From Gallionella sp. (GTDB lineage: Bacteria; Pseudomonadota; Gammaproteobacteria; Burkholderiales; Gallionellaceae), in contig JAQTUP010000006.1 in the NCBI GenBank assembly GCA_028707275.1, forward strand, positions 1-64,000: a DNA stretch of 64,000 nucleotides. The letters are read 5' to 3'. Position numbers and translations under genes: made by a program. The notes under the pieces are model-generated. The model had not been told where the DNA came from. It saw only the letters and a program-made list of their open reading frames with translations, and did not search any database. Below are positions 1 through 8,049 of the stretch, in pieces (within the stretch, counting starts at the first letter, position 1; the number at the start of each line of letters is the position of its first letter).

Positions 1-128
1 TTTCACGTTAAGGGGAAGATTCGGCGTCCTTTACTCAGTCGCCAGTAGCCGGCCTGCCTGTCGGCAGACAGGGCTGCCCCCGGCGAAGTTGATTTTGATC
101 CACGACTGATGTTACTGCGTAACATCAG
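1..128. repeat. Dispersed palindromic repeat, copy 1 (left end cut by window)
   Basis: The block GGGCTGCCCCCGGCGAAGTT (71-90) is followed by a hairpin with perfect 10-bp arms, CTGATGTTAC and GTAACATCAG, around a 3-nt loop (106-128). The same block and hairpin recur near 35.34-35.39 kb and 41.94-42.0 kb, and a degenerate hairpin lies at 51.22 kb. Upstream is a second small hairpin built from CCTGCCTGTC and GGCAGACAGG-like halves (54-73). No gene is seen between 1 and 279. The block looks like a REP-type or RNA-structural intergenic repeat; its family is not identified. Confidence 0.75.
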
Positions 129-279
129 GAGGTGATTTTCCCGGTATTTTTTCTTGCACCATGACCGGCGATAGACATGGCGCAGGCCGGAATGCTTTAC
201 ACTCACGTCTTGAACAAGGGAGAGCGAGTCCCCGCGCGCGCGGAATCAGAGCTTGATATTGCGGTTTATAGGGAGGCAC

Positions 280-630
280 ATGAGCGTTTCAATGTATCAC
301 AACCCAAAATGCAGCAAATGCAGGGCAACCTTAACTCTGCTACAGGAAAAGGGGATAGCACCGGAACTGATGCTCTATCTGGAAACCGCGCCTTCAGTGG
401 CAGAACTGGAGAACGTGCTGAAAAAGCTGGGCAAGGGTCCGAAGGATATCATCAGGTTCAATGAGGACGTCGCAAAGGAACTCGGTATTTCTCCGGAAGA
501 TGAGAGGCCTGATTCCGAATGGCTGACAATCATTTCAGGCAACCAGCAGCTGCTGGAGCGTCCGATCGTGATCAATGGCGACAGAGCTGCCATCGGAAGA
601 CCGCCTGAGCGTGTTCTCGAAATACTGTAA
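280..630 (+). CDS. ArsC/YfgD-family thioredoxin-fold reductase
   Basis: This 116-residue protein belongs to the ArsC/Spx/YfgD group of thioredoxin-fold oxidoreductases, which reduce arsenate or related substrates with glutathione or glutaredoxin. The N-terminal motif YHNPKCSKCRATL carries the catalytic Cys of ArsC, with Cys instead of the more common Ser three residues later, giving a CxxC. The C-terminal segment RPIVINGDRAAIGRPPE is the family signature. The ATG at 280 is preferred over the in-frame TTG at 253 because GGGAGG lies 4 nt upstream. No ars operon genes adjoin it, so a role in arsenic resistance specifically is unproven; a YfgD-like general reductase is equally possible. Confidence 0.85.
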   Translation: MSVSMYHNPKCSKCRATLTLLQEKGIAPELMLYLETAPSVAELENVLKKLGKGPKDIIRFNEDVAKELGISPEDERPDSEWLTIISGNQQLLERPIVINGDRAAIGRPPERVLEIL

Positions 631-716
631 GCTCCTGGAAGAGGATGTCCTGGCTTGTAAACTTGCGTTTGCGGCATGTTTAATCTGTAAGCGTTTGCGT
701 TCAGCTTTGGTCAGCG

Positions 717-745
717 TTGCCTGTGCGGGGTTGTTGCCGTATTAT
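717..745 (+). promoter_or_regulatory. Putative hslO promoter, leaderless arrangement
   Basis: TTGCCT (717-722), a 17-bp spacer and TATTAT (740-745) match the sigma-70 -35 and -10 boxes at 4/6 and 5/6 positions. The -10 box ends 8 nt before the hslO ATG at 754, so transcription should begin within about 2 nt of the start codon. No Shine-Dalgarno sequence is present in the pyrimidine-rich gap. Confidence 0.55.
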
Positions 746-753
746 CGCCCCCT

Positions 754-1623
754 ATGAAAACTGAACCTGACACGCTGCACCGCTTCTTGTTTGAACACGC
801 CCCGATCCGGGGTGAACGCGTGCATCTGGATGCCTCATGGCGCCAGGTGCTCGAACACCACGACTACCCGCCGCTGTTGCGCCAGATGATGGGGGAGCTG
901 ACTGCGGCAGCCGTGCTGCTGGCGGCCACGCTCAAGCTGGACGGCTCGCTCCTGTTGCAAATACAGGGGACGGGCGCGATCAAATTGCTGGTGGTAGAGT
1001 GTGACGGTGACCTGAAGCTGCGTGCAACCGCGAAGTGGGAAGGCGAATTGCAGGGCAGTCTGCCTGAACTTATCGGGGACGGGCGCTTTGTCATCACGCT
1101 CGTGCAAAAGAATGGCAAACCGGCTTATCAGGGCATCGTCGAACTCGAAGGCCAGAGCATTGCCGAGATTTTGCAGAACTATATGACCCGTTCCGAACAA
1201 TTGCAGACGCGCCTGTGGCTGGCGGTCGACGAGCATTCGGCCTCCGGCATGCTGCTGCAAAAGCTGCCTGATCAGGCTGAAAGCGATACTGACGCCTGGC
1301 AGCGCTTTACCCAGCTGACAGATACCTTACGTGACAATGAGCTGATGCAGTTGCCGACGGAGGAGTTGCTGCTCAGGCTCTTTCATGAGGAGGAAGTGCG
1401 TTTGTTCGAGGTGCAGCCGGTTTCTTTTTATTGCACCTGTTCCCGCGACAACGTCGCGCAGATGCTGCGGATGCTGGGGGAGGAGGAAGTCGAGGCCATC
1501 CTGACCGAACGCCCCGCCATCGAGGTGCATTGTGAATTTTGCAATCGAGGCTTTGAATTCGACAAGATTGATGCGGCACAGATTTTTTTGCTGACCGCGC
1601 ACGCCAGCGAAAGTCGTCATTAG
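754..1623 (+). CDS. hslO: Hsp33 redox-regulated holdase chaperone
   Basis: Hsp33 is a cytosolic holdase that oxidative stress activates when its zinc is released and two disulfides form. The 289-residue length is normal. The N-terminus (DTLHRFLFEHAPIRGERVHL) is the family start, and the C-terminal zinc module shows both cysteine pairs, CTC (around residue 227) and CEFC (around residue 259). The start at 754 is fixed by homology although there is no ribosome binding site, and a promoter-like element ends just 8 nt upstream. The gene is alone on this strand and is followed by the DnaA-box palindrome at 1640-1666. Confidence 0.97.
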   Translation: MKTEPDTLHRFLFEHAPIRGERVHLDASWRQVLEHHDYPPLLRQMMGELTAAAVLLAATLKLDGSLLLQIQGTGAIKLLVVECDGDLKLRATAKWEGELQGSLPELIGDGRFVITLVQKNGKPAYQGIVELEGQSIAEILQNYMTRSEQLQTRLWLAVDEHSASGMLLQKLPDQAESDTDAWQRFTQLTDTLRDNELMQLPTEELLLRLFHEEEVRLFEVQPVSFYCTCSRDNVAQMLRMLGEEEVEAILTERPAIEVHCEFCNRGFEFDKIDAAQIFLLTAHASESRH

Positions 1624-1639
1624 CGGGATCCGGTGTTGA

Positions 1640-1666
1640 CGTTATCCACAATATCTGTGGATAACG
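1640..1666. promoter_or_regulatory. Perfect inverted pair of DnaA boxes
   Basis: TTATCCACA (1642-1650) and its exact reverse complement TGTGGATAA (1656-1664) both match the DnaA box consensus TTATNCACA. They are separated by 5 nt and extended by one CG step on each side, so the arms are 11 bp (CGTTATCCACA and TGTGGATAACG). The site lies in the convergent gap between hslO and the M48 protease. There is no T-run, so it does not look like a terminator. A DnaA binding or titration site is the best guess; dnaA and dnaN are not in the window. Confidence 0.55.
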
Positions 1667-1767
1667 CTGTGGGTGGATGCGTTTCTTTAGATGCTAACCT
1701 TATGTATTTAAGTTGTTTCTTTGGATGTGCTTATTTTTTGTTTGTTTCGAAGAGGTTTGCCCGGCGA

Positions 1768-2595
1768 TCAGGATTTGGCTCGCTCGTACAGTGGTATGAC
1801 CTCCGGCAGATGACGCTGAATTTCCTTCTCACGATTTTGCCCCGATGGATGTGTCGACAGCCATTGCGGTGGTGCTCCATGATTGTTTGCGGTCATCTTG
1901 CGCCACAGCGTGATCCCGGCGCGCGGGTCATAGCCTGCCCTCGATGATAGCTCCAGGCCGACAATATCTGCATCGGTCTCATCGCTGCGGGAGAATTTGA
2001 GTGTCAACAACGAGCCGCCAGCCTGAAACAGTCCTGTGTATCGGCCATCGCCGAATTTCTGACCCAGCAAGGAAATGCCAAGCTGGGTTAATTCACCTTT
2101 GGCCATGCGCTCTCTGGCATGTTCGCGAAGCGCATGCGCGATTTCATGCGCCAGCACGATCGCAATTTCATCATCCGTCAATTTAAGGCTGTCGATCAGG
2201 CCTGAATACACCACAATCTTGCCGCCGGGCATGCAAAAGGCATTGAGCTGCTTCGACCCGATGAGATTGACTTCCCATTGCCACTGGCTGGCGCGCGGGT
2301 TGAATTTGCCGGAGTAGGGGATGATTTTGGCGGCAATGTTGCGCAGACGTATTGCCTGCGGATATTTGTCGGGTGCCAGGGCATGCTGGGATGAGGCCTG
2401 TTGCAACATGTCCGCATACTGGAGCGAGGCTTGCTGCTCAAGTTGTTTGGCAGGAACCAGATTTCGAAAAATGGATGGTTTGCCGACGCTGACTCCGTCA
2501 GACGGGACATCGCTCGCATGAACATTGCACGCAAGGCAAAGCAGTGCGATGACCGAAGCTGTGCTGGTTTTGAAAGTGAGATTTAGCATGCGCAT
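1768..2595 (-). CDS. Secreted M48-family metalloprotease
   Basis: This 275-residue protein has an N-terminal export signal (hydrophobic stretch around residues 12-24, possible cleavage after NVHA). The zinc-protease motif HEIAH is at residues 150-154, and a downstream ETDAD segment supplies the third ligand. It resembles the small periplasmic M48 peptidases of the LoiP/YcaL/BepA group, which degrade or refold outer-membrane proteins. LLCLAC just before residue 23 is a weak lipobox (Cys rather than Leu at -3), so lipidation is possible but uncertain. The C-terminus lacks the TPR repeats of BepA. It is transcribed convergently with hslO and divergently from the dUTPase gene. Confidence 0.9.
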   Translation of the reverse strand: MRMLNLTFKTSTASVIALLCLACNVHASDVPSDGVSVGKPSIFRNLVPAKQLEQQASLQYADMLQQASSQHALAPDKYPQAIRLRNIAAKIIPYSGKFNPRASQWQWEVNLIGSKQLNAFCMPGGKIVVYSGLIDSLKLTDDEIAIVLAHEIAHALREHARERMAKGELTQLGISLLGQKFGDGRYTGLFQAGGSLLTLKFSRSDETDADIVGLELSSRAGYDPRAGITLWRKMTANNHGAPPQWLSTHPSGQNREKEIQRHLPEVIPLYERAKS

Positions 2596-2704
2596 CAGAT
2601 GAGGGCGGAGTCAGTTAGTTCAAGTGTGAGCCGTCTTTTGACAAGCGGAATTCGTTTTTCCCGCCATGCTGTAAAATACATGCCCCCAACCCAAAATATC
2701 AACG

Positions 2705-3376
2705 ATGATGATTTCCGAATCCCAACTTATCTCCATGCTCGACTTGCAGGACGGCATGAACAGCCGGGTCAGCGCCGATTGGGTGGCCGCGAATAACAAC
2801 TGGCACCGGGGCATTCAGGTCGAAGGCGTCGAAGCCATCGAGCATCACGGCTGGAAGTGGTGGAAAAAACAGGAATGCGACATGGCTCAGCTGCGCATGG
2901 AACTGGTCGATATCTGGCATTTTATTCTGTCCGCAGCTATTCAGCAGTGTGGCAACGTGACGCGGGCGAGGGGGCAGATGATGGCAGAGCTAGGCGTGCA
3001 TCAGGAATCGGTTCTGTTCGACAATCAAACTTACCTGCTGTCTCGATTGAATCTGCTCGAAAAGCTCGATTTGCTCGTCGGACTGGCGAGCGCCAAACGC
3101 ACCAGTCTGGCTTTGTTCGAATCCTTGTTGGCTGACTGCAACATGGATTGGGCGGCGCTGTTCGGGCAGTATGTCGGAAAAAATGTACTGAATGTATTTC
3201 GTCAGGATCACGGTTACAAGACAGGGCATTACATCAAAATATGGGATGGCCGCGAAGACAACGAACACTTGGTCGAGGTGCTGGAAGTCATCGACCTGGC
3301 TTCGGCCAATGTCCGCGATGATCTTTACAGCTCGCTCAAAGCGAGGTATTCGTCCGTGCGGAAAATGCAACCTTGA
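2705..3376 (+). CDS. Dimeric all-alpha dUTP diphosphatase
   Basis: This 223-residue protein matches the dimeric dUTPase family of the all-alpha NTP pyrophosphatase superfamily (kinetoplastid, phage and Campylobacter type), not the trimeric Dut. It hydrolyses dUTP to dUMP, keeping uracil out of DNA and supplying thymidylate synthesis. The N-terminal signature (LISMLDLQDGMN, then HHGWKWWKK) and the metal-binding helix ELVDIWHF are visible. A second ATG lies one codon later, and no clear ribosome binding site separates them. A gap of 70 nt leads to the SEC-C protein gene. Confidence 0.85.
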   Translation: MMISESQLISMLDLQDGMNSRVSADWVAANNNWHRGIQVEGVEAIEHHGWKWWKKQECDMAQLRMELVDIWHFILSAAIQQCGNVTRARGQMMAELGVHQESVLFDNQTYLLSRLNLLEKLDLLVGLASAKRTSLALFESLLADCNMDWAALFGQYVGKNVLNVFRQDHGYKTGHYIKIWDGREDNEHLVEVLEVIDLASANVRDDLYSSLKARYSSVRKMQP

Positions 3377-3446
3377 GTCAAATCCGCGCATCATTAATGC
3401 CAGGATCGCACCTTCGCCGCCCCTTAAATTACCGAGCACAATTTTG

Positions 3447-4163
3447 ATGACTAAAAAACAAAATATCCCGTCGCTATATCTGTCTGATGATGAAATGGAC
3501 GAGCTTGGCAGCTTTTTGATGTCGGAGGCCACCTCCGATGAAACCATGATGCCCGATTGTCTGGATGGATTCATGACCGCGCTCATCACGGCGCCTGTCA
3601 TGGCAACCCCCGGCGTATGGTTGCCGCACATCTGGGGTCAGGCAGATGTGCCCGCGTTTAATTCCGAGGTACAGCTCGAACGCATTACGGCTCTCATCAT
3701 GCGTCACTTCAATAGCATTATCTCGCGCCTGCAGGAGAATCCGGATGCGTGCGAACCGGTATTTGACAGTGCCGTCTATCCGGACAGCCCGCGAGAGTAC
3801 ATAGATGGAGAAATGTGGGCATATGGCTACATGAAGGGGATTAATCTTCAGCGCCAGGACTGGCAGAAATTTTTCGACGATCAGGAGGGTGCAGAACTGT
3901 TACGCCCCGTTTATTTGCTCGGCTCCGAAGATCTTACGCCGGAAGAGGAGGCTTTGATCGAAACGCCCGGGCAGCGCGAAGAATTATCCAGACAGATTCC
4001 CGCGAGCATCGCCGCTCTTTACAGGTACTGGCAACCTTATCGTCCTCTCGTGCCTGTGGGCTCATTTCAGCGCGAGCAAGCTAAAATCGGCCGCAACGAA
4101 AAGTGTCCCTGTGGCAGCGGGAGGAAATTCAAGAAATGCTGTGGCGTCTCTGTGGAGCAGTGA
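3447..4163 (+). CDS. UPF0149 (YecA/YgfB) family protein with SEC-C zinc motif
   Basis: This 238-residue protein has an N-terminal UPF0149 (YecA/YgfB-like) domain, about residues 10-200, and a C-terminal SEC-C motif (GRNEKCPCGSGRKFKKCC) that binds zinc. SEC-C tails of this kind occur at the end of SecA and in YecA, where they contact ribosomes or SecB. The ATG at 3447 gives a normal family N-terminus; the frame is open further upstream but that extension overlaps the dUTPase gene. Its cellular task is not established. Confidence 0.85.
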   Translation: MTKKQNIPSLYLSDDEMDELGSFLMSEATSDETMMPDCLDGFMTALITAPVMATPGVWLPHIWGQADVPAFNSEVQLERITALIMRHFNSIISRLQENPDACEPVFDSAVYPDSPREYIDGEMWAYGYMKGINLQRQDWQKFFDDQEGAELLRPVYLLGSEDLTPEEEALIETPGQREELSRQIPASIAALYRYWQPYRPLVPVGSFQREQAKIGRNEKCPCGSGRKFKKCCGVSVEQ

Positions 4164-4190
4164 GGCTTTGGTTGAACCTGGAAAAAGCAG

Positions 4191-4220
4191 TTGTCCACGA
4201 AATACACGAAAAAACACGAA
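4191..4220. repeat. Short CACGAA-rich intergenic motif
   Basis: Three near-direct CCACGAAA/ACACGAAA units follow one another between the SEC-C protein and the next small gene. Motifs of this kind are familiar as short dispersed intergenic repeats in proteobacteria. Only this copy was noticed in the window, so the family assignment rests on general knowledge. Confidence 0.35.
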
Positions 4221-4305
4221 CAGATTCAAATGTATGTCAGAATTTGTTGCGTCACCCATTGAGTGAGTCGATAATCCCGCAATATGCAGGCGCCGAGGCG
4301 ACAGG

Positions 4306-4569
4306 ATGAATCTAAAAACGATACGCGCGCTGGTCTGGTCGGCTTTTTTGTTGCTCATTGTCGGTTCAATGATGCAATCGCCCGCAGGTCTGGTGATGGT
4401 GCTGGGCTTAGCCTGCGTGTCGGCTTTGTTTCCCGTTGTATTTGGCTCGATTAAATTCAGGATTGCCGGGCTGCTGGTGCTGCTCGCGGCGCTTCTTTTG
4501 ATTGTCGACACTTATCCGCGTGCGCGGGATGAAATGAATCGCTATTTTGATCACGCACATGGAAAATAA
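4306..4569 (+). CDS. Small hydrophobic membrane protein, unknown function
   Basis: The predicted 87-residue protein has two or three membrane segments (about 8-25, 28-47 and 52-67) and a charged C-terminal tail rich in Arg, Asp and His. GAGG at 4295-4298 is well placed for the ATG. No family was recognised. The gene stands alone, 142 nt after the SEC-C protein and 109 nt before the next secreted protein. It is kept as a real gene because of its ribosome binding site, its start and its coherent membrane topology. Confidence 0.6.
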   Translation: MNLKTIRALVWSAFLLLIVGSMMQSPAGLVMVLGLACVSALFPVVFGSIKFRIAGLLVLLAALLLIVDTYPRARDEMNRYFDHAHGK

Positions 4570-4678
4570 GCTGTCAGAAGATCGTCCGCATCCGGAGTGC
4601 CTCGATTCGTTTTTCGGACGATGATGTGAAGCGGGTATGGCATTGCAGAGGGGATAATTGTAACAACCGGGAGTCAGT

Positions 4679-5185
4679 ATGATGAAGAATCATGTTATTT
4701 TTGCCTGTATGCTCGCCTTTTCGTCCGGTTCCCTTCTGGCCGCCGAACAGTATAAATGTGCCCTGGTGAGCGAAGGCGGCGATGGCCAACGCCGGGCTGA
4801 TGCCAGTCAATATGTTGAGCTGACGCTGGAGCCGGGATCCGCTCATTCGCGTATTCATATTGCCGCAGCGACCCGGGATATGACGTTCTCGGCTTGTTCC
4901 TCCACCCCGGGCGACGGCAGTAATTTCAGCAAATGGTTCGCGCTGGAGTGCCGGAAATTTTCCAGTCTGGACGGATCGCCATTTACCATGGAAGCTTTTT
5001 TGGCCGATGCTTATGCCGGGATTTCGCCGCCTGTCGAGCCGGGTTATTCCATGTATGCAACCTTGTCCTCTATCGGTGAAAAGCTGGGTATAGGCAAGCC
5101 TGAGCGCACTTTTGTCATCTATGCGGATCGCAAGCCGCAATATGAGTTCTTCTGCTATCCCTTGAATACTCCGCGCAAAGACTGA
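4679..5185 (+). CDS. Secreted protein of unknown function
   Basis: A 168-residue protein with a clear Sec signal peptide (residues 1-22, cleavage likely after LLAA). The mature part has several cysteines (YKCALV, SACSS, ALECRK, FFCYP) that could form periplasmic disulfides. The family was not recognised. GGGAG at 4669-4673 precedes two in-frame ATG codons (4679 and 4682); spacing slightly favours the second. The following gene on the same strand is the serpin, but a 115-nt gap separates them and co-transcription is uncertain. Confidence 0.65.
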   Translation: MMKNHVIFACMLAFSSGSLLAAEQYKCALVSEGGDGQRRADASQYVELTLEPGSAHSRIHIAAATRDMTFSACSSTPGDGSNFSKWFALECRKFSSLDGSPFTMEAFLADAYAGISPPVEPGYSMYATLSSIGEKLGIGKPERTFVIYADRKPQYEFFCYPLNTPRKD

Positions 5186-5300
5186 CAGCTCCGGCGCTAA
5201 CTTTTTCGGATCTGCCCTTCACAGCCCCTGTCTGCGAGGGGTGAGATCAGGATGCGTCAGGCATCGGGGGCGGTTTGTCAACGACGTAAGGAAGAGAAAA

Positions 5301-6500
5301 ATGAATCGACTGTTACCGGTATTGCACCTTGTCTTTTTGACGGGCGTGTTCTTTGTGTTGTCGGCTGGATCAGCGCAGGCCTCAACGCCCGGTCTGCGTG
5401 AAAATGTTGTGACAGGGAATACTGCCTTTGCGACGGGCTTGTATGGCGAACTCAGTGCGGGAACAGGTAATCTCTTCTTTTCGCCCTACAGCGTCTCATC
5501 CGCAATGGGGATGACTTATACCGGAGCTCGCGGGAATACTGCAAGGGAAATGAAGGAGGTGCTCCACTTTCGGGCGGATCAGCGTAATCTGGGGGGCGCT
5601 TTTAAGCGTTTGAACAGTGAACTGGCGGCCAGCGCCCGCCGGAATGGTCAGAAGCTCAATATCGCTAATGCGTTAGTCCTCACGGGCGGAAATGTCAGCA
5701 GCGAGTTTGGAACTCAGCTGAAAAACAACTACGACGCCGAAATCTTCAACGGAGGGTTGGAGTCAGTCAACGCCTGGGTCAGTCAGAAGACGGAGGGGAA
5801 GATCGGCAAGATACTCGAAGAGCTTTCTGCCGATTCGGTCTGTGTGCTTTTGAATGCGATATATTTCAAAGGAAGCTGGGAGAGTCAATTCGAGAAAAGC
5901 AGTACGCGCCCTGCGCCCTTCATGCGGTCGATGGACAGCCGGGCGTCAGTGCCCTTTATGTACCAGAAGGGGCGCTTTAAATTATTGACTGGGCCGGATT
6001 TTTCGGCTGTTTCAATCCCATATCAGGGGAATAATCTGTCCATGGTTATCCTGCTCCCGCAGGCAGCAGACGGGTTAGCTGTGCTGGAAAAACAGCTGAC
6101 CGCCCCTGGCCTGAAGGAATGGCTGGCGAAGCTGGACAAGGTGCGCGCAGAAGAAATTGAACTGCATGTGCCGAAATTCAGGCTCGAAACCGGTTTTGAT
6201 CTGAAGCCTGCATTTTTGAAAATGGGCATGAAGGACGCATTTCACAGTGCTGCGGATTTCAACGGTTTTGGCTGGCCTAAAGGTAAGTTATGGATCTCGC
6301 AAGTCAGGCACAAGGCTTTTGTCGAGGTCAACGAGGAAGGGACAGAAGCCGCTGCCGCCACAGCGGTCGAAATGGTCACGAAGTCTGTCCGCTATACCCC
6401 GGTTTTTCGTGCGGATCACCCCTTTCTTTTTATTATTCGTGACAGGAAAAGCGAGACCATTCTGTTCATGGGCAGGATTTACGATCCCAGAAGCAGTTAA
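5301..6500 (+). CDS. Secreted serpin (serine protease inhibitor)
   Basis: Serpins trap serine or cysteine proteases by a suicide mechanism. This 399-residue protein has a signal peptide (cleavage likely after AQA, near residue 27) and then a full serpin fold: FFSPYSVSSAMGMTYTGA near the start, VNAWVSQKTEGKI, LLNAIYFKGSW, and C-terminal HPFLFIIRDRKSETILFMGR. The reactive-loop hinge reads EEGTEAAAATA, the small-residue pattern of inhibitory serpins. Counting from the hinge places Lys (VTK-S) at P1, with an Arg three residues later, so a trypsin-like target is suggested. The segment before VNAWVS is shorter than in animal serpins. The ATG at 5301 follows GGAAGAG; an upstream GTG at 5241 would add residues before the signal peptide and is rejected. 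Confidence 0.93.
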   Translation: MNRLLPVLHLVFLTGVFFVLSAGSAQASTPGLRENVVTGNTAFATGLYGELSAGTGNLFFSPYSVSSAMGMTYTGARGNTAREMKEVLHFRADQRNLGGAFKRLNSELAASARRNGQKLNIANALVLTGGNVSSEFGTQLKNNYDAEIFNGGLESVNAWVSQKTEGKIGKILEELSADSVCVLLNAIYFKGSWESQFEKSSTRPAPFMRSMDSRASVPFMYQKGRFKLLTGPDFSAVSIPYQGNNLSMVILLPQAADGLAVLEKQLTAPGLKEWLAKLDKVRAEEIELHVPKFRLETGFDLKPAFLKMGMKDAFHSAADFNGFGWPKGKLWISQVRHKAFVEVNEEGTEAAAATAVEMVTKSVRYTPVFRADHPFLFIIRDRKSETILFMGRIYDPRSS

Positions 6501-6567
6501 ATTACCTGAAGCATCTCTCAATGCTATCGCGCGCCTGAGCGAATTTTCAGGCGAGCATCGGATTGAA

Positions 6568-7293
6568 TTACTTGCGAGCGGCGAGCAGTAAAAACAGGCT
6601 GGGGCGTTTGTTCAGTTTTGGTGCGGGTTGCGCCCGCCACTGGGCAATGGTGCGTGTCCGGATCTCCTCGGAGGCTAAACTCACATCGGTTGCCACGCAC
6701 AATCGTGTTTGCGGGTGACACCCTGCCAGCAGGGCGGTGAACAGTTTGTCATTGCGATAGGGGGTTTCGATGAACATCTGGGTCTGGTGGCGAGCTGCTG
6801 ATTCGGCTTCCAGCGCGCTGATGGTCTTGTTTCTCTCAGTGTCCGCGATCGGCAGGTAGCCGTGAAAGGCGAAGCACTGTCCATTCATGCCCGAGGCCAT
6901 CAGTGCCAGCAGGATGGACGAGGGGCCAACCAGCGGAATGACGCGTATGCCTTTTTGATGAGCCAGACTGACAAGCTCAGCCCCCGGATCGGCGATGCCA
7001 GGACACCCCGCTTCGGAAATAATCCCCACATCGTGACCTGCCAGCAGTGGCGAGAGCAATTCAGGCAGTTCGCGGGCGTCGGTGTGTTCGTTGAGGGTGG
7101 CGAACTGAAGCGACAGGATCGCCTGTTGGTGTTTGAGTGCCGAGAGGAACTGGCGCGCGGTCTTGGGTTGTTCCACCACGTAATGCTGTAAAGAGCGCGC
7201 AATGTCGATCACATGTTGCGGCAGCACCTGGGACGCTTCGGTGTCGCCCAGCGTGCAGGGAATGAGGTACAGTGTGCCGTATTGAATAGTCAT
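6568..7293 (-). CDS. RsmI-like tetrapyrrole-methylase-fold SAM methyltransferase
   Basis: A 241-residue protein of the tetrapyrrole methylase superfamily, close to the RsmI (16S rRNA C1402 2'-O-methyltransferase) branch. The N-terminus GTLYLIPCTLGD and the motifs GIISEAGCPGIADPG and VPLVGPSSILLALMASG-like (here IPLVGPSSILLALMASG) are the SAM-binding signatures. It is shorter than true RsmI and lacks its C-terminal helix-turn-helix region, so it is better called RsmI-like. It lies 42 nt downstream of maf on the same strand and is probably co-transcribed with it. It converges on the serpin gene. Confidence 0.85.
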   Translation of the reverse strand: MTIQYGTLYLIPCTLGDTEASQVLPQHVIDIARSLQHYVVEQPKTARQFLSALKHQQAILSLQFATLNEHTDARELPELLSPLLAGHDVGIISEAGCPGIADPGAELVSLAHQKGIRVIPLVGPSSILLALMASGMNGQCFAFHGYLPIADTERNKTISALEAESAARHQTQMFIETPYRNDKLFTALLAGCHPQTRLCVATDVSLASEEIRTRTIAQWRAQPAPKLNKRPSLFLLLAARK

Positions 7294-7335
7294 AAGGATG
7301 TCAGGAGCGTAATGGTGGCATTTTTTTCATGCCAG

Positions 7336-7926
7336 TTAAAATAATTTTACGTTTTCGCGGCGGAGCATTTCGGTTAATAATATCAGCGGCAGGCCGATCA
7401 GTGCATTGGGGTCGTCGCCTGTCATCCGGCTCATCAGCGCGATACCCAGCCCCTCCGATTTTGCGCTGCCGGCGCACTGGTAGGGCTGCTCTTTTAGCAA
7501 ATACGCCTCGATTTCTTCGTCGCTTAACTCGCGCAAGGTAACCTGGTTTTCTGCGACGTCGGTTTGCATCTGCCCTGTGCGGCTGTTGAACAGTGTCAGC
7601 GCCGTATAAAAACAGGTGGTTTTGCCGCGCATGCTGCGCAGTTGCCTGACTGAATTTTCGTGGGTGAGCGGTTTGCCGATTTGCAGTCCATCGAGCAGGG
7701 CTACCTGGTCTGAACCGATAATCAGTGCGTCAGGATAGGCGGCAGCAACCGCTTGCGCCTTTGCCTGTGACAGGCGCATCGAGGTGGCGCGCGCCGACTC
7801 GTCCGGCATGGGGGTCTCGTCTACATCGGGATTCGCCGTGACGAAGGACAGTTGCAGTCGTTTGAGCAGTTCGCTGCGATAAACTGAGGTGGAGGCTAAA
7901 ACAAGCTGCTGAGAATTCAATGCCAT
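7336..7926 (-). CDS. Maf/YceF family nucleotide pyrophosphatase
   Basis: This 196-residue Maf-fold protein hydrolyses modified nucleoside triphosphates (m7GTP for the YceF branch) in the cytosol as a house-cleaning enzyme. The N-terminus [17 protein letters not shown], the [11 protein letters not shown] motif and the [12 protein letters not shown] segment are diagnostic. AAAGGAAT precedes the ATG on the minus strand. It is divergent from yceD-rpmF-plsX, the usual neighbour set in beta- and gammaproteobacteria, which supports the YceF assignment. Confidence 0.92.
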   Translation of the reverse strand: MALNSQQLVLASTSVYRSELLKRLQLSFVTANPDVDETPMPDESARATSMRLSQAKAQAVAAAYPDALIIGSDQVALLDGLQIGKPLTHENSVRQLRSMRGKTTCFYTALTLFNSRTGQMQTDVAENQVTLRELSDEEIEAYLLKEQPYQCAGSAKSEGLGIALMSRMTGDDPNALIGLPLILLTEMLRRENVKLF

Positions 7927-8011
7927 ATTCCTTTAAATTAGGGCTAATCGTCAATCGTGAGCCGCATTTAGCCTGACTGACAGGAATTTTTCAACATTAA
8001 TGGCATGTTTT

Positions 8012-8040
8012 TTGACAGAGTGCGCCGAAAAATATATCAT
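8012..8040 (+). promoter_or_regulatory. Strong sigma-70 promoter for yceD-rpmF
   Basis: TTGACA (8012-8017, 6/6 match), exactly 17 bp of spacer and TATCAT (8035-8040, 5/6 match). The -10 box ends 9 nt before the yceD ATG at 8050. Transcription would start at about 8047, which leaves practically no 5' leader and no Shine-Dalgarno. Confidence 0.75.
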
Positions 8041-8049
8041 GCGCGACTT

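Noticed and set aside
2638-2677. TTGACA and TAAAAT boxes upstream of the dUTPase gene as one promoter
   Set aside because: They are 28 bp apart, too far for a sigma-70 promoter.
4581-4622. Inverted repeat ATCGTCCG/CGGACGAT as a terminator
   Set aside because: The loop is 26 nt and no T-run follows.
5241-5300. Upstream GTG start for the serpin
   Set aside because: It would put about 20 basic residues before a good signal peptide; the ATG at 5301 has GGAAGAG and a normal N-terminus.
6532-6553. Stem CGCCTGA/TCAGGCG between the serpin and the RsmI-like gene as a terminator
   Set aside because: Only 7 bp with an 8-nt loop and no T-run on either strand; too weak to list.
8005-8049. Earlier ATG for yceD
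   Set aside because: The added 15 codons coincide with a TTGACA-17-TATCAT promoter and are not part of the YceD family N-terminus.
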